DNA of 13,981 bases from Bacteroidia bacterium (GCA_025996895.1 BNTW01000069.1:1-13981); one strand, 5' to 3'; counted from the stretch's first letter, positions 1-7,550 are shown. Numbers and translations are program-made. The notes: generated from the sequence alone by a model not told the origin.

Positions 1-2
1 GC

Positions 3-680
3 TGGGGTGGTATTGTAGTGGGAGGTGTAGAATTAACCATTATAGGATCCCGTTCGGATTGGAAGTTTCGTTGGACAACCTCTGCCGGTGGAGGCGGTGA
101 AATACCTTTGAATGGAAAAAAGCAAACCACTCCTGAACAGGCAGTGGATAATGCAATTGATAATGCCCGCGAAACTTATTACCAGCAAAATCAGAGTAGC
201 GTTAGTCCGTATGCTTATGCAACAGCGGTATCTGCTGCAATTTTATCTGATGATTGGACAGGAGCAGGTGTTTTGGATGATGTGCTTATTCCTGTAGCAT
301 ATGCAACGGCAGCTACTTATGATTTAACGCAAAGAATATATGTTACATATACACTGACTAATGCAAGCGGAGCAAAATATGCAGGAAGAGCGAGTGGTTT
401 TGGAGATTCCTATTCTGTTATGATGCGCAGGTATTCTATCCATCATATGAGATCATTTGGTTATGAAAATCCTACTCTGGATAAATGGGTGCAAGGGGCA
501 ATAAATGTAGGAGCAATAAGAGGCCGAGAACAGCAGTTGATCGACTATTACGGAGGAGTAGGACATCCGAATGTGGGAAACCGAATAAGAGGAGTGTGGT
601 ATTATAATCCTGCTGGACGATATTTTCATAATCAATCAAATTATTTTTTTGGTGAATTATATCCTTATACTGGTTGGTAA
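3..680 (+). CDS. C-terminal part of RHS-type polymorphic toxin (5' end outside window)
   Basis: The frame is open to the left edge (it reads WGGIV before the GTG at 18), so the gene begins outside the window. Numbering from that GTG, 220 residues are visible. The tail has the layout I know from C-terminal toxin tips of Bacteroidetes RHS/polymorphic toxins: Y108-V-x-Y, Y121-A-G-R124-A-S-G, R137/R138, H142-H143-M, then A167-I-R-G-R-E-Q-Q-L-I-D176, GNRIRGV near 187-193 and a final FGELYPYTG. Y..Y-x-G-R-x-S-G followed by R, H and an E-containing helix resembles the GIY-YIG/URI nuclease pattern, so a DNA-cutting effector is my inference. The upstream Gly/Ala-rich stretch (81-105) may be a linker or membrane-interacting segment. 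A small gene starts 19 bases after the stop, the usual place for immunity. The effector class is uncertain; the toxin-tip reading is fairly firm. Confidence 0.72.
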   Translation, partial: WGGIVVGGVELTIIGSRSDWKFRWTTSAGGGGEIPLNGKKQTTPEQAVDNAIDNARETYYQQNQSSVSPYAYATAVSAAILSDDWTGAGVLDDVLIPVAYATAATYDLTQRIYVTYTLTNASGAKYAGRASGFGDSYSVMMRRYSIHHMRSFGYENPTLDKWVQGAINVGAIRGREQQLIDYYGGVGHPNVGNRIRGVWYYNPAGRYFHNQSNYFFGELYPYTGW

Positions 681-699
681 TTTTTTAACAATATATGAT

Positions 700-1161
700 A
701 TGAAAAAGCAATTCAATGAAAAACAATTACAAGAGTTAAACCATATTAACGATTGGTGTCTGACAATATTGAATTTTATGATTAAAAAATATGGTGAACA
801 TACAAGTTTGACTATGTTTAAAGATGTAATTAATGATGGGTATAATACTAAAAATTTACGAGGAATGAGATCTGTATATAGAGACACTAACGAATGGGGT
901 AAAGGGTTAAACACATTAGCAGATACAGAAGAACTCAACCAAGTTCTCTATGCCAAGTTTAGTGAAGATCTTAATACTTGTTCCGGTCGTGATGCACAGA
1001 AAATAAAACGTATTGTAAGAAGAGGGAAAATATCTACGGAAAACGAATTTCGACTTGTACTTGGTAGAGTAGATGAAATTTATACCGATGATACAAAAAA
1101 AGAAGAAATAAAAATATTGAATAAAATGTTAGGTGAATTTGAATTATCTCGCAAAGTATAA
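700..1161 (+). CDS. Probable immunity protein for the upstream toxin
   Basis: This encodes 153 residues, soluble, charged and probably mostly helical, with no signal peptide or membrane segment. The ATG at 700 is preferred: the frame is open from 649, but that would overlap the toxin and there is no support for it. It begins MKKQFNEKQLQEL and contains the recognisable strings RGMRSVYRDTNEWGKGL and RVDEIYTDDTKKEEI. I associate this pattern with small cytosolic proteins found behind RHS toxins in Bacteroidetes, but I cannot name a Pfam family. Its position 19 bases after the toxin stop, its small size and the lower GC than genes to the right all fit an immunity protein that neutralises the toxin tip. 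The role is inferred from context; no motif proves it. Confidence 0.65.
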   Translation: MKKQFNEKQLQELNHINDWCLTILNFMIKKYGEHTSLTMFKDVINDGYNTKNLRGMRSVYRDTNEWGKGLNTLADTEELNQVLYAKFSEDLNTCSGRDAQKIKRIVRRGKISTENEFRLVLGRVDEIYTDDTKKEEIKILNKMLGEFELSRKV

Positions 1162-1453
1162 AATAGTAACAAAAATAAAAATCAGTACCGGTAAAAATTT
1201 AAATATAGCCGGTTCGGTGGTCAGTTGTGTCGGGGCATTTTTTGTCGGCTATGATTTAGGCACTCGTTTGGGTGGTGGTAAAGGCAATACAGCTTTGTTA
1301 GTTGGTAGCGGTGGCGTATTAGCCGGCGGACTTATTTTATGTTATGTGGGCGAAAGCAAAATGAAAAAAGCACTTACGTTGTACAAAAATAATGCTGTAT
1401 CGTTTTCTATTAGTCCCACGCAAACCGGCGTAGGATTATGCTTTAATTTCTGA
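1133..1453 (+). CDS. 3' remnant of a small membrane protein, probably truncated
   Basis: The open frame encodes at most 106 residues and starts inside the immunity gene (29-base overlap). The first 20 or so residues (KYKIVTKIKISTGK) are low-complexity and may not be real protein. From about residue 22 it has two glycine-rich hydrophobic segments (about 26-44 and 54-72) joined by GTRLGGGKGNTA, then MKKALTLYKNN and an end of the type TGVGLCFNF. This resembles the C-terminal half of exported Bacteroidetes proteins of roughly 150-250 residues that begin with a signal peptide. The missing N-terminus and the overlap suggest that the toxin/immunity cassette replaced the front of an older gene. There is no obvious ribosome site at 1133, so it may not be expressed. 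Family and function are unknown. Confidence 0.5.
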   Translation: MNLNYLAKYKIVTKIKISTGKNLNIAGSVVSCVGAFFVGYDLGTRLGGGKGNTALLVGSGGVLAGGLILCYVGESKMKKALTLYKNNAVSFSISPTQTGVGLCFNF

Positions 1454-1465
1454 TAAAGTTCCCAG

Positions 1466-1484
1466 GTTAGCCGTAGAGTGATAT
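1466..1484 (+). repeat. 19-base direct repeat, copy 1
   Basis: The word gttagccgtagagtgatat occurs here and again, identical and in the same orientation, at 3216-3234. The two copies flank the antiporter gene. Flanking bases differ, so this is a discrete 19-base match rather than part of a longer duplication. It lies just upstream of the 1504-1527 stem-loop. Confidence 0.8.
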
Positions 1485-1503
1485 TCAATTTTGCTAAGCA
1501 GTT

Positions 1504-1527
1504 GGGCGAAGTCTCCGGACTTCGTCC
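1504..1527. other. Strong stem-loop in intergenic region
   Basis: Bases 1504-1513 pair with 1518-1527 (cgaagtc against gacttcg, extended outward by G-U and two G-C pairs) around a four-base loop tccg, giving a 10-bp stem. There is no T-run after it on either strand, so it is not a classical intrinsic terminator. It could still end the message of the truncated gene, or be part of a dispersed repeat together with the adjoining 19-base word. The rest of 1454-1686 contains a promoter but no convincing gene. Confidence 0.6.
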
Positions 1528-1547
1528 TGATAATAGCAGGCCTCTGG

Positions 1548-1579
1548 CTTGCATAAACAGCAGCAAACCATTATCTTTG
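1548..1579 (+). promoter_or_regulatory. Bacteroidetes-type promoter for the antiporter gene
   Basis: A -33 element cTTG (1548-1551) is followed after 20 bases by the -7 element TAtcTTTG (1572-1579), a full match to TAnnTTTG. Transcription would start near 1585, giving a leader of about 100 bases before the ATG at 1687. Confidence 0.5.
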
Positions 1580-1686
1580 TCCTGCATTGCAACAATAAAA
1601 TTGTATGAGTACAGCATACCGAATTTCCGAACAGGGCAGCCTTGGATTCGGTTTTTACGATAAAAAAAGAAATTAAAAAATAGTTT

Positions 1687-3153
1687 ATGTATTTATCCAT
1701 TGATAATATTGTCCTGATAGGTAGCATTTTATTATTTGCCGGAATATTTGCCGGAAAAATGAGTTATCGTTCGGGGCTGCCCGTTCTGGTATTATTCCTC
1801 TTCGTGGGAATGTTGGTCGGGAGCGATGGATTGGGACTGCATTTCGATAGTCCACAGGTCGCTCAATTTATCGGTTTGGTGGCGTTGAATATCATCCTGT
1901 TTTCAGGAGGGATGGATACCAAATTTTCCGATATCCGGCCCATTGCCGTGCCCGGAATCGTCTTGGCGACTTTGGGCGTTTTGCTGACAGCGGTGATTAC
2001 CGGTTTTTTCATTTATTGGATTACCAATAGTTTAGCGGGTGCAATGAGTTTTTCATTACTCGAAGCTTTGCTGTTGGCATCTGTGATGTCTTCTACAGAC
2101 TCGGCATCTGTTTTCGGCATTTTGCGTTCGAAAGGCATTGCGTTGAAAGAACGTATGAAGCCGTTGTTGGAATTTGAAAGCGGAAGTAACGACCCGATGG
2201 CCTATTTGTTGACGATTACCTTTATTCAACTGATTCAGATGCAAGCCGGCAGTGTTTGGACGATGATAGGTTCGTTCTTTTTCCAGTTATTGTTCGGCGC
2301 ATTCATGGGCTGGTTGCTGGGGAAATTTTTTGTTTGGGTGCTGAATAAAATCCATTTGCAGAACTTGTCATTGTATCCGGTGTTGCTGGTGGCTATTTGC
2401 TTTTTTATTTTTGCGTTGACCAACGATTTGCAGGGCAATGGTTATTTGGCGGTATATATTGGCGGCTTGATTATCGGGAATGCCCGGTTTGCCCAAAAAT
2501 ATTCGAGTAAACGTTTTTTCGATGGATTGACATGGCTATTTCAAATCATCATATTTCTCTGTTTAGGGTTATTGGTTAATCCGAAAGATTTGATTCCAAT
2601 CATGGGAATTGGATTGTTAATCAGTGTGTTTTTGATAGTTATCGCTCGTCCCGTTTCGGTATTCCTGTGTTTATTGCCGTTCCAGAAATTATCATTCCGG
2701 GCAAAAACCTATACATCGTGGGTAGGCTTGAGAGGTGCTGTGCCCATTATTTTTGCGACTTATACGTTGACGGCCGATATCGAAAAAGCACCCATGATTT
2801 TTAATATCGTATTTTTTGTTACATTGGTATCGTTGTTATTACAAGGAACGACGATTCCGATAGTTGCCCGCTGGTTGCATTTAGTTGATCCGCCGGAAGA
2901 AAAACCGCTTTTGTCCGAATTTGAAATCGAATTGCCGGATGAAATAGATTCGGTGATGCGGGAGGTTACCGTACGTCCGGAAGATTTGAAAAACGGTAAT
3001 TTGATGAAAGAAATTTCCATTCTACCCCATACCTTAGTGGTATTAGTGAAACGGAAAGATGAATATTTTGTGCCGACCGGCTCTTCGCGTATTGAACCGG
3101 GCGATGTTTTGCTATTGATTTCCGACGATAAAAAAATAAAACAACCCACATGA
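1687..3153 (+). CDS. nhaP2: Potassium/proton antiporter, CPA1 family, NhaP2/CvrA type
   Basis: This is a 488-residue inner-membrane protein predicted to exchange K+ (or Na+) for protons, controlling cytoplasmic pH and cation content. About 12-13 hydrophobic segments fill residues 5-395. Family hallmarks are visible: FSGGMDTKF (72-80), SSTDSASVFGILR with D138 (135-147), ESGSNDPMAYLL with the ND pair (164-175), and WVGLRGAVPI in the second half. Residues from about 405 to the end form a soluble TrkA-C-like domain (SSRIEPGDVLLLISDDKK), which in this family senses ligands and gates transport. Length fits the shorter Bacteroidetes members. The ATG at 1687 fits the first transmembrane segment. The gene stands alone: its own promoter lies upstream and mtaB is convergent 63 bases downstream. 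Ion preference cannot be read from sequence. Confidence 0.9.
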   Translation: MYLSIDNIVLIGSILLFAGIFAGKMSYRSGLPVLVLFLFVGMLVGSDGLGLHFDSPQVAQFIGLVALNIILFSGGMDTKFSDIRPIAVPGIVLATLGVLLTAVITGFFIYWITNSLAGAMSFSLLEALLLASVMSSTDSASVFGILRSKGIALKERMKPLLEFESGSNDPMAYLLTITFIQLIQMQAGSVWTMIGSFFFQLLFGAFMGWLLGKFFVWVLNKIHLQNLSLYPVLLVAICFFIFALTNDLQGNGYLAVYIGGLIIGNARFAQKYSSKRFFDGLTWLFQIIIFLCLGLLVNPKDLIPIMGIGLLISVFLIVIARPVSVFLCLLPFQKLSFRAKTYTSWVGLRGAVPIIFATYTLTADIEKAPMIFNIVFFVTLVSLLLQGTTIPIVARWLHLVDPPEEKPLLSEFEIELPDEIDSVMREVTVRPEDLKNGNLMKEISILPHTLVVLVKRKDEYFVPTGSSRIEPGDVLLLISDDKKIKQPT

Positions 3154-3215
3154 TTTATTGGCAATTATACTACACTCGGTTATAAATTGAGTTATCATAC
3201 AATTGAAAGTTGAGC

Positions 3216-3234
3216 GTTAGCCGTAGAGTGATAT
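3216..3234 (+). repeat. 19-base direct repeat, copy 2
   Basis: This is identical to 1466-1484. On the minus strand it encodes the last codons and stop of mtaB (I-S-L-Y-G-stop; the stop codon is 3217-3219), so repeat sequence has become the protein's C-terminus. Confidence 0.8.
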
Positions 3235-4515
3235 GATAAATGTCGTCTGCTCTTCATTAAAATTTTCCAGCGATACGTCAATCAATTGATTTATTCGATT
3301 CGGATCATAAACACTTTCTATTTTGATATAATTTTCGGTAAATCCTTGCATGAAAGAATCCCGCCGGGTATGCTCAAACAGCACTTTATGGGTCGTTCCG
3401 ATTTGTGAACGGTAAAAGGACTTTGTCTTTTCGCCGGACAAAAGCAATAGTTGCTTGCTTCGTTCCTGTTTTTCGCGGGGCGAAACGACCGGCTCAATTT
3501 GCAACGCCATTGTTCCGGGACGTTCGGAATAAGTGAAAACGTGCAGTTGCGAAAAAGGCAATTCTTCCAAAAATCGCTTGGCTTCCTCAAAATGCTTGTC
3601 TGTTTCGCCGCGCACGCCGACAATTACATCGACACCGATAAAAGCGTCCGGCAATAGCGTTTTAATTTTTTCTATTTTGGATTTAAAAAATGCTGTGTTG
3701 TATTTCCGGCGCATCAGTTTCAAGACATCGTCCGATCCCGATTGTAGGGGAATGTGAAAATGCGGGGCAAATTTTTCGGAATGCGCAACAAATTCCACGA
3801 TTTCGTCCGTCAGTAAATTTGGCTCAATAGACGAAATCCGAAACCGCTCGATGGTTTCCACCTTATCCAATGCCTGCACCAAATCAAAAAAGGTTTCACC
3901 GGTCGTTTTGCCGAAATCGCCGATATTGACGCCGGTCAGCACAATTTCTTTTCCGCCTTCGCGTCCGGCTTGTTCGGCCATGCGCACCAGATCGGCAATT
4001 TTGCCGTTCCGGCTTCGGCCGCGCGCGAAAGGAATCGTGCAATAGGAACAATAATAATCGCAACCGTCCTGCACCTTCAGAAAATAGCGGGTACGGTCGC
4101 CTTTGGAACACGACGGAATAAACGTTTTCGCCTCTTTGATGGGTGTAACGGCGATTTTATCCGTCAAATGGTCGAGCAAATTCATTTTTTGATTGCTTCC
4201 CAACACCAAATCCACGCCTTCTATTCCGCTCACTTCTTCGGGTTTCAGCTGCGCATAGCAACCGGTAACAATCATAAATGCTTCGGGATGCTGTTTTTTA
4301 ATCCGCCGAATGGCTTGACGACACTTTTTATCTGCTAATTCCGTTACCGAGCAAGTATTGACCACACAAAAATCGGCTTTTTCTCCCGCCAGAGCCTTTC
4401 GAATGCCCTGTCCCGTCAAGTATTTCCCCAGCGTAGAGGTTTCTGCAAAGTTCAATTTACAGCCCAAGGTATAATAAACTGCTTTTTTGTCCTGAAAAAG
4501 ATGTGTGTCAATCAT
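3217..4515 (-). CDS. mtaB: tRNA t6A37 methylthiotransferase MtaB
   Basis: This radical-SAM enzyme adds a methylthio group to N6-threonylcarbamoyladenosine at tRNA position 37, converting t6A to ms2t6A for accurate decoding of ANN codons. It has 432 residues. The N-terminal MTTase domain carries the three cluster cysteines C19 (YTLGCKLNFAET), C55 (NTCSVT) and C86 (VTGCYAQ). The radical-SAM CxxxCxxC is C152/C156/C159 (GCDYYCSYCTIPFARG). The start at 4515 (MIDTHLFQ) is preferred over the open frame reaching 4629, because the preceding 38 residues are not family-like, they would overlap the promoter, and MIDT is the usual Bacteroidales start. The C-terminal TRAM-like region is short and its last residues come from the 19-base repeat. 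Divergent from the glycosyltransferase cluster. Confidence 0.93.
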   Translation of the reverse strand: MIDTHLFQDKKAVYYTLGCKLNFAETSTLGKYLTGQGIRKALAGEKADFCVVNTCSVTELADKKCRQAIRRIKKQHPEAFMIVTGCYAQLKPEEVSGIEGVDLVLGSNQKMNLLDHLTDKIAVTPIKEAKTFIPSCSKGDRTRYFLKVQDGCDYYCSYCTIPFARGRSRNGKIADLVRMAEQAGREGGKEIVLTGVNIGDFGKTTGETFFDLVQALDKVETIERFRISSIEPNLLTDEIVEFVAHSEKFAPHFHIPLQSGSDDVLKLMRRKYNTAFFKSKIEKIKTLLPDAFIGVDVIVGVRGETDKHFEEAKRFLEELPFSQLHVFTYSERPGTMALQIEPVVSPREKQERSKQLLLLSGEKTKSFYRSQIGTTHKVLFEHTRRDSFMQGFTENYIKIESVYDPNRINQLIDVSLENFNEEQTTFIISLYG

Positions 4516-4522
4516 ACAAATA

Positions 4523-4557
4523 CAAAGGTACAACAAATTTTGGTTACTTAGAACAAA
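4523..4557 (-). promoter_or_regulatory. Promoter for mtaB
   Basis: Read on the minus strand: TTTG (4557-4554), 23 bases, then TAccTTTG (4530-4523). The -7 element is perfect; the spacing is a little long. A start near 4516-4518 would leave almost no leader before the ATG at 4515, so the mRNA may be nearly leaderless. Confidence 0.5.
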
Positions 4558-4570
4558 ACAATTACTTTTA
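4538..4570 (+). promoter_or_regulatory. Promoter for the glycosyltransferase cluster
   Basis: TTTTG (4538-4542), 20 bases, then TActTTTA (4563-4570), which differs from TAnnTTTG only at the last base. The expected start is near 4576, about 20 bases before the ATG at 4599. It interleaves with the divergent mtaB promoter. Confidence 0.45.
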
Positions 4571-4598
4571 CAAGATAAATAGAAGTTACAAAAATTAT

Positions 4599-5642
4599 AT
4601 GTCAAAGACATTAATTGTAAGATATTCACAGATTGGAGACGTTCTCATTCTTTTACCCCTTCTTTTTTCGTTAGGAAAAAGGTATCCGAATGATGAATTT
4701 ACGGTATTGACAAATCCTAAATTTGCGGGTTTGTTTAAGCAAATGCCGGCGAATGTCCGGCTTTATCCGATGACTTACCGCAAAAAAAATGTTCCGTTGC
4801 GTGGATTGGTGCATCTTTTTAACCGGTATCGACTGTTGCTGAAAATCTGTTTTTCAACTAAATACGATAAAGTGGCCTTATTGCAAGACGGAACGTTTGA
4901 AGACCAGCTTCAACGCTTGCTTTCCCTCCGCAAAAGCCAGATCGTCAGAATTGATTTGAAGGATTTTTTGTCGAAAGAAAAGTTTAAAAGCATTTTTCAG
5001 GCTGACGCGCCGTCACTTTACGATTTATATATCCGGACGTTGTCGGAATTGGGTTATACCGGATTGAAAAATGAGTTTGATTTTTTGATGGAGAAAGACA
5101 ACGGAAAGAAAGACAAGCAGTTAATCGGAATTGCACCTTTTTCGAGATTAAAAGCAAAAATGTATCCGTTGGATAAAATGGAAGCAATTATCCGGTATTA
5201 TCATGAGCGTGACGATGTCGAATTGTTGCTGTTGGGTGGAGGAACGGCCGAAAAACTTCAGGTGGAACGTTGGAAAGAAAAGTATCCCAAAATCGTTTCA
5301 CTGGTCGGTACGTTATCGTTCGACGAAGAGATGCCGGTGATTTCGGCTTGCCGTGTCGTTGTGTCTATGGATTCGGCGAATATGCACTTGGCGGCTTTTC
5401 TCGGCGTACCGGTTGTTTCGATTTGGGGACCTTCTCATCCAAAATTGGGATATTATCCTGTCAATCAAAATATTAATAACGCTGTACAAAAAGAGCTGGT
5501 GTGCCGTCCCTGTTCGTTTTGGGGCGAAAATCCGTGTGCGAATGCCGAAAAATACGAATGTATGAATATTGCCCCGGAAATAATTATTGAAAAGATAAAT
5601 ACTTTTTTAAATCCTGCGGAGAATGACAAAAAAATATCCTAA
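4599..5642 (+). CDS. Glycosyltransferase family 9 (heptosyltransferase-like)
   Basis: This is a 347-residue cytoplasmic or membrane-associated enzyme of the ADP-heptose:LPS heptosyltransferase family, expected to add a sugar (classically heptose) to the LPS inner core or a related surface glycan. The N-terminal Rossmann half opens with LIVRYSQIGDVLILLPLLFSL, the GT9 acceptor-side signature. The C-terminal half has GIAPFSRLKAKMYP (177-190), LLLGGGTAEK (209-218) and the donor-binding block SMDSANMHLAAFLGVPVVSIWGP (about 256-278). A cysteine-containing tail (CRPCSFWGENPC) follows, also common in this family. The start at 4599 (MSKTLIVRY) matches family N-termini; the open frame upstream to 4503 does not. 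It is the first gene of a tight operon, and its end overlaps the next gene by 20 bases. The donor sugar cannot be told from sequence. Confidence 0.88.
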   Translation: MSKTLIVRYSQIGDVLILLPLLFSLGKRYPNDEFTVLTNPKFAGLFKQMPANVRLYPMTYRKKNVPLRGLVHLFNRYRLLLKICFSTKYDKVALLQDGTFEDQLQRLLSLRKSQIVRIDLKDFLSKEKFKSIFQADAPSLYDLYIRTLSELGYTGLKNEFDFLMEKDNGKKDKQLIGIAPFSRLKAKMYPLDKMEAIIRYYHERDDVELLLLGGGTAEKLQVERWKEKYPKIVSLVGTLSFDEEMPVISACRVVVSMDSANMHLAAFLGVPVVSIWGPSHPKLGYYPVNQNINNAVQKELVCRPCSFWGENPCANAEKYECMNIAPEIIIEKINTFLNPAENDKKIS

Positions 5643-6432
5643 AGTTTCGTTGATTGTTTCGACATACAACCGGCCGGCCGCGCTGAATTTGTGTTTGCAG
5701 AGTATCGCCTGTCAGTTGATATTGCCTGACGAAGTGATTATCGGCGACGACGGCTCGAAAGAGGAAACGCGCGATTTGATCCGGTCTTTTCAAGAAACAT
5801 TTCCTGTTCCGCTCATTCATGTTTGGCAGGAAGACAACGGTTTTCGTTTGGCCATGAGCCGAAACAAAGCGGTGGCCGCTTCTCATTATGAATATATTAT
5901 CGAAATCGACGGCGATTTGATTTTGCACCGCAATTTTGTTGCCGACCATTTGTATTTTTCGCGGAAAGGCTATTATTTAAAAGGGGGCCGGGTAAATCTG
6001 ACGGAAAAATTTACGAACGAATGTTGTAAAAAGGGACGATTGCCTCAAATCAATTTGTTTTCCAATGGCTTGCTTCGCCGGATTAATGCGTTGCATTCTT
6101 TGGTGTTAAGCCGTTATTTTTCCTCTCGTTACAAGAAAAATAAAGTAGCCGGTTTGGGTTGTAACATGTCGTTCTGGAAGGAAGATTATATCCGGATTAA
6201 CGGTTACGACGAATTTTTTGAAGGATGGGGTGGAGAAGATTACGATTTTGCTTCCCGTATGACGAACAGCGGAGCGAAACGCTTGTATCTCAAATTTTCC
6301 GGAATTGTTTATCATTTGTGGCACAATGATTTATATATGCAGAACAAAGAGAAGAATTTCGGTTATTATTACGATAAACGAAATGAAAAAGCCGTTTGGG
6401 CGGAAAAAGGAATTAACCGGTATTTAAAATAA
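5623..6432 (+). CDS. Glycosyltransferase family 2, GT-A fold
   Basis: This 269-residue enzyme transfers a sugar from a nucleotide-sugar donor, probably onto LPS core or another surface glycan. The N-terminal GT2 domain shows SLIVSTYNRP (9-18), the donor-binding GDDGS (41-45) and a metal-binding DGD (96-98). The C-terminal part contains GLGCNMSFWKEDY (177-189) and GWGGEDYDFASRM (201-213). This is the block shared with the galactosyltransferase C-terminal domain (Glyco_transf_7C), in which the E-D pair includes the likely catalytic base. There is no transmembrane segment. The ATG at 5623 lies within the end of the GT9 gene and directly after ggaga, suggesting translational coupling. The next gene starts two bases after the stop. 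The specific linkage is unknown. Confidence 0.9.
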   Translation: MTKKYPKVSLIVSTYNRPAALNLCLQSIACQLILPDEVIIGDDGSKEETRDLIRSFQETFPVPLIHVWQEDNGFRLAMSRNKAVAASHYEYIIEIDGDLILHRNFVADHLYFSRKGYYLKGGRVNLTEKFTNECCKKGRLPQINLFSNGLLRRINALHSLVLSRYFSSRYKKNKVAGLGCNMSFWKEDYIRINGYDEFFEGWGGEDYDFASRMTNSGAKRLYLKFSGIVYHLWHNDLYMQNKEKNFGYYYDKRNEKAVWAEKGINRYLK

Positions 6433-6434
6433 AC

Positions 6435-7550
6435 ATGAAAACGAAAGTATTAATCGACCTTTGTCTGTTAGACAATTTAAACACCGGGCTCGGACAAGTT
6501 TCGTACAGTTTTGGTGAAGCCCTGTCGAAAGTGCAGGCCGACGATATGGACTTCACTTTTTTAGTTCCTAAAACCTTTGCCGGGAAATTCGGCACGCAGG
6601 TTTCTTATTTGGCTGTTTCCAAAAAGTACCGGTATTTTCCGTTTTTGTTGCCGAAATTTGATGTTTGGCACTGTATCAGCCACCGGGCAAGATACGTTCC
6701 GGTCGATTTCAAAACGAAAATCATTTTTACCATTCACGATTTAGTCTTTCATTTGCGACAAGGTGTGCAACGAAAACGGACAATCCGCCGGACGCAACAG
6801 CGAATAAATGAAATGGATTGTATCTGCACGATTTCAAATTATGTGGCCGGCGATATTCGGAGCCATTTCGACTTGAAAGGGAAAACGATAGAAGTTGTTT
6901 ATAACGGCATCCAGCAAATGGATGCAAATCAAGAGAAAAGGCCGGATTTTATTCAGCCGGAACGGCCTTATTTTTTTACGATAGGGCAAATTTCCGAACG
7001 GAAAAATTTCGGCGTTTTGCTCGACATGATGAAATTAATGCCGGAATACGATTTGTATATTGCCGGCGAAAATTTTCGGGAAGCCGCTTTACAGATGAAA
7101 GCGAAAATCGAAATCGAACAGATTACAAATGTCTTTTTGCCCGGAACAGTCACGGAAGAAGAAAAAAATTACCTGTACAATCATTCGCAAGCGTTCTTCT
7201 TTCCTTCTCTGTTTGAAGGATTTGGCATGCCGGTTATCGAAGCCATGCGTTTAGGAAAACCCGTTTTCTCTTCAACTTTTACTTCGTTGAAAGAAATCGG
7301 AAAAACTTTTTCGTTTTATTGGGAAAACTTTGAACCAAAATATATGAAAACGTTGGTTTTGAATGGATTGGCTGATTTTTACACTCATCCCGAAAAAATA
7401 GAAGCCCAAAAACAATACGCGTCTTTGTTTTCGTATGAGAAAAATGTTGAGGCTTATTTGAATATTTACCGGAAAGTGGCGAAAGAGAAGAAAAAGCGAA
7501 ATTCGCTATACACGTTATTTGTGAGGTATTTCACAATGATGTTTCATTAA
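6435..7550 (+). CDS. Glycosyltransferase family 4, GT-B fold
   Basis: This 371-residue protein has the two-domain GT-B layout. The N-terminal acceptor domain begins with a glycine-containing loop (NTGLGQVSYS, about 16-25) and has FTIHDLVFH near residue 97. The C-terminal donor domain has FFTIGQISERKNF (about 177-189), YLYNHSQAFFFPSLFEGFGMPVIEAM and GKPVFSS. The retaining-transferase E-x7-E motif is E261 and E269. It probably builds the same surface glycan as the two upstream genes: it starts only two bases after the GT2 stop with no promoter between. Its end overlaps the convergent DUF5672 gene by 4 bases (7547-7550), leaving no room for a terminator. A basic C-terminal tail (KKKRNSLYTLFVRYF) could touch the membrane. 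Confidence 0.9.
   Translation: MKTKVLIDLCLLDNLNTGLGQVSYSFGEALSKVQADDMDFTFLVPKTFAGKFGTQVSYLAVSKKYRYFPFLLPKFDVWHCISHRARYVPVDFKTKIIFTIHDLVFHLRQGVQRKRTIRRTQQRINEMDCICTISNYVAGDIRSHFDLKGKTIEVVYNGIQQMDANQEKRPDFIQPERPYFFTIGQISERKNFGVLLDMMKLMPEYDLYIAGENFREAALQMKAKIEIEQITNVFLPGTVTEEEKNYLYNHSQAFFFPSLFEGFGMPVIEAMRLGKPVFSSTFTSLKEIGKTFSFYWENFEPKYMKTLVLNGLADFYTHPEKIEAQKQYASLFSYEKNVEAYLNIYRKVAKEKKKRNSLYTLFVRYFTMMFH

Noticed and set aside
1342..1617. 91-residue open frame on the minus strand
   Set aside because: It runs antisense through the end of the truncated membrane-protein gene and across the repeat and stem-loop. It has no domain, no promoter and no start-site support, and is better explained by non-coding repeat sequence.
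3192..3239. Inverted repeat ttatcat/atgataa between the antiporter and mtaB as a bidirectional terminator
   Set aside because: Only seven AT-rich pairs with a loop of 34 bases and no T-run; too weak to call.
4503..4598. Upstream extension of the GT9 gene to an ATG at 4503
   Set aside because: The extra 32 residues are not family-like, overlap the mtaB start and would cover both divergent promoters; the ATG at 4599 gives the expected N-terminus.
4516..4629. Upstream extension of mtaB to 4629
   Set aside because: The added residues are low-complexity, contain the promoter, and run into the GT9 coding start; MIDTHLFQ at 4515 is the family-like start.
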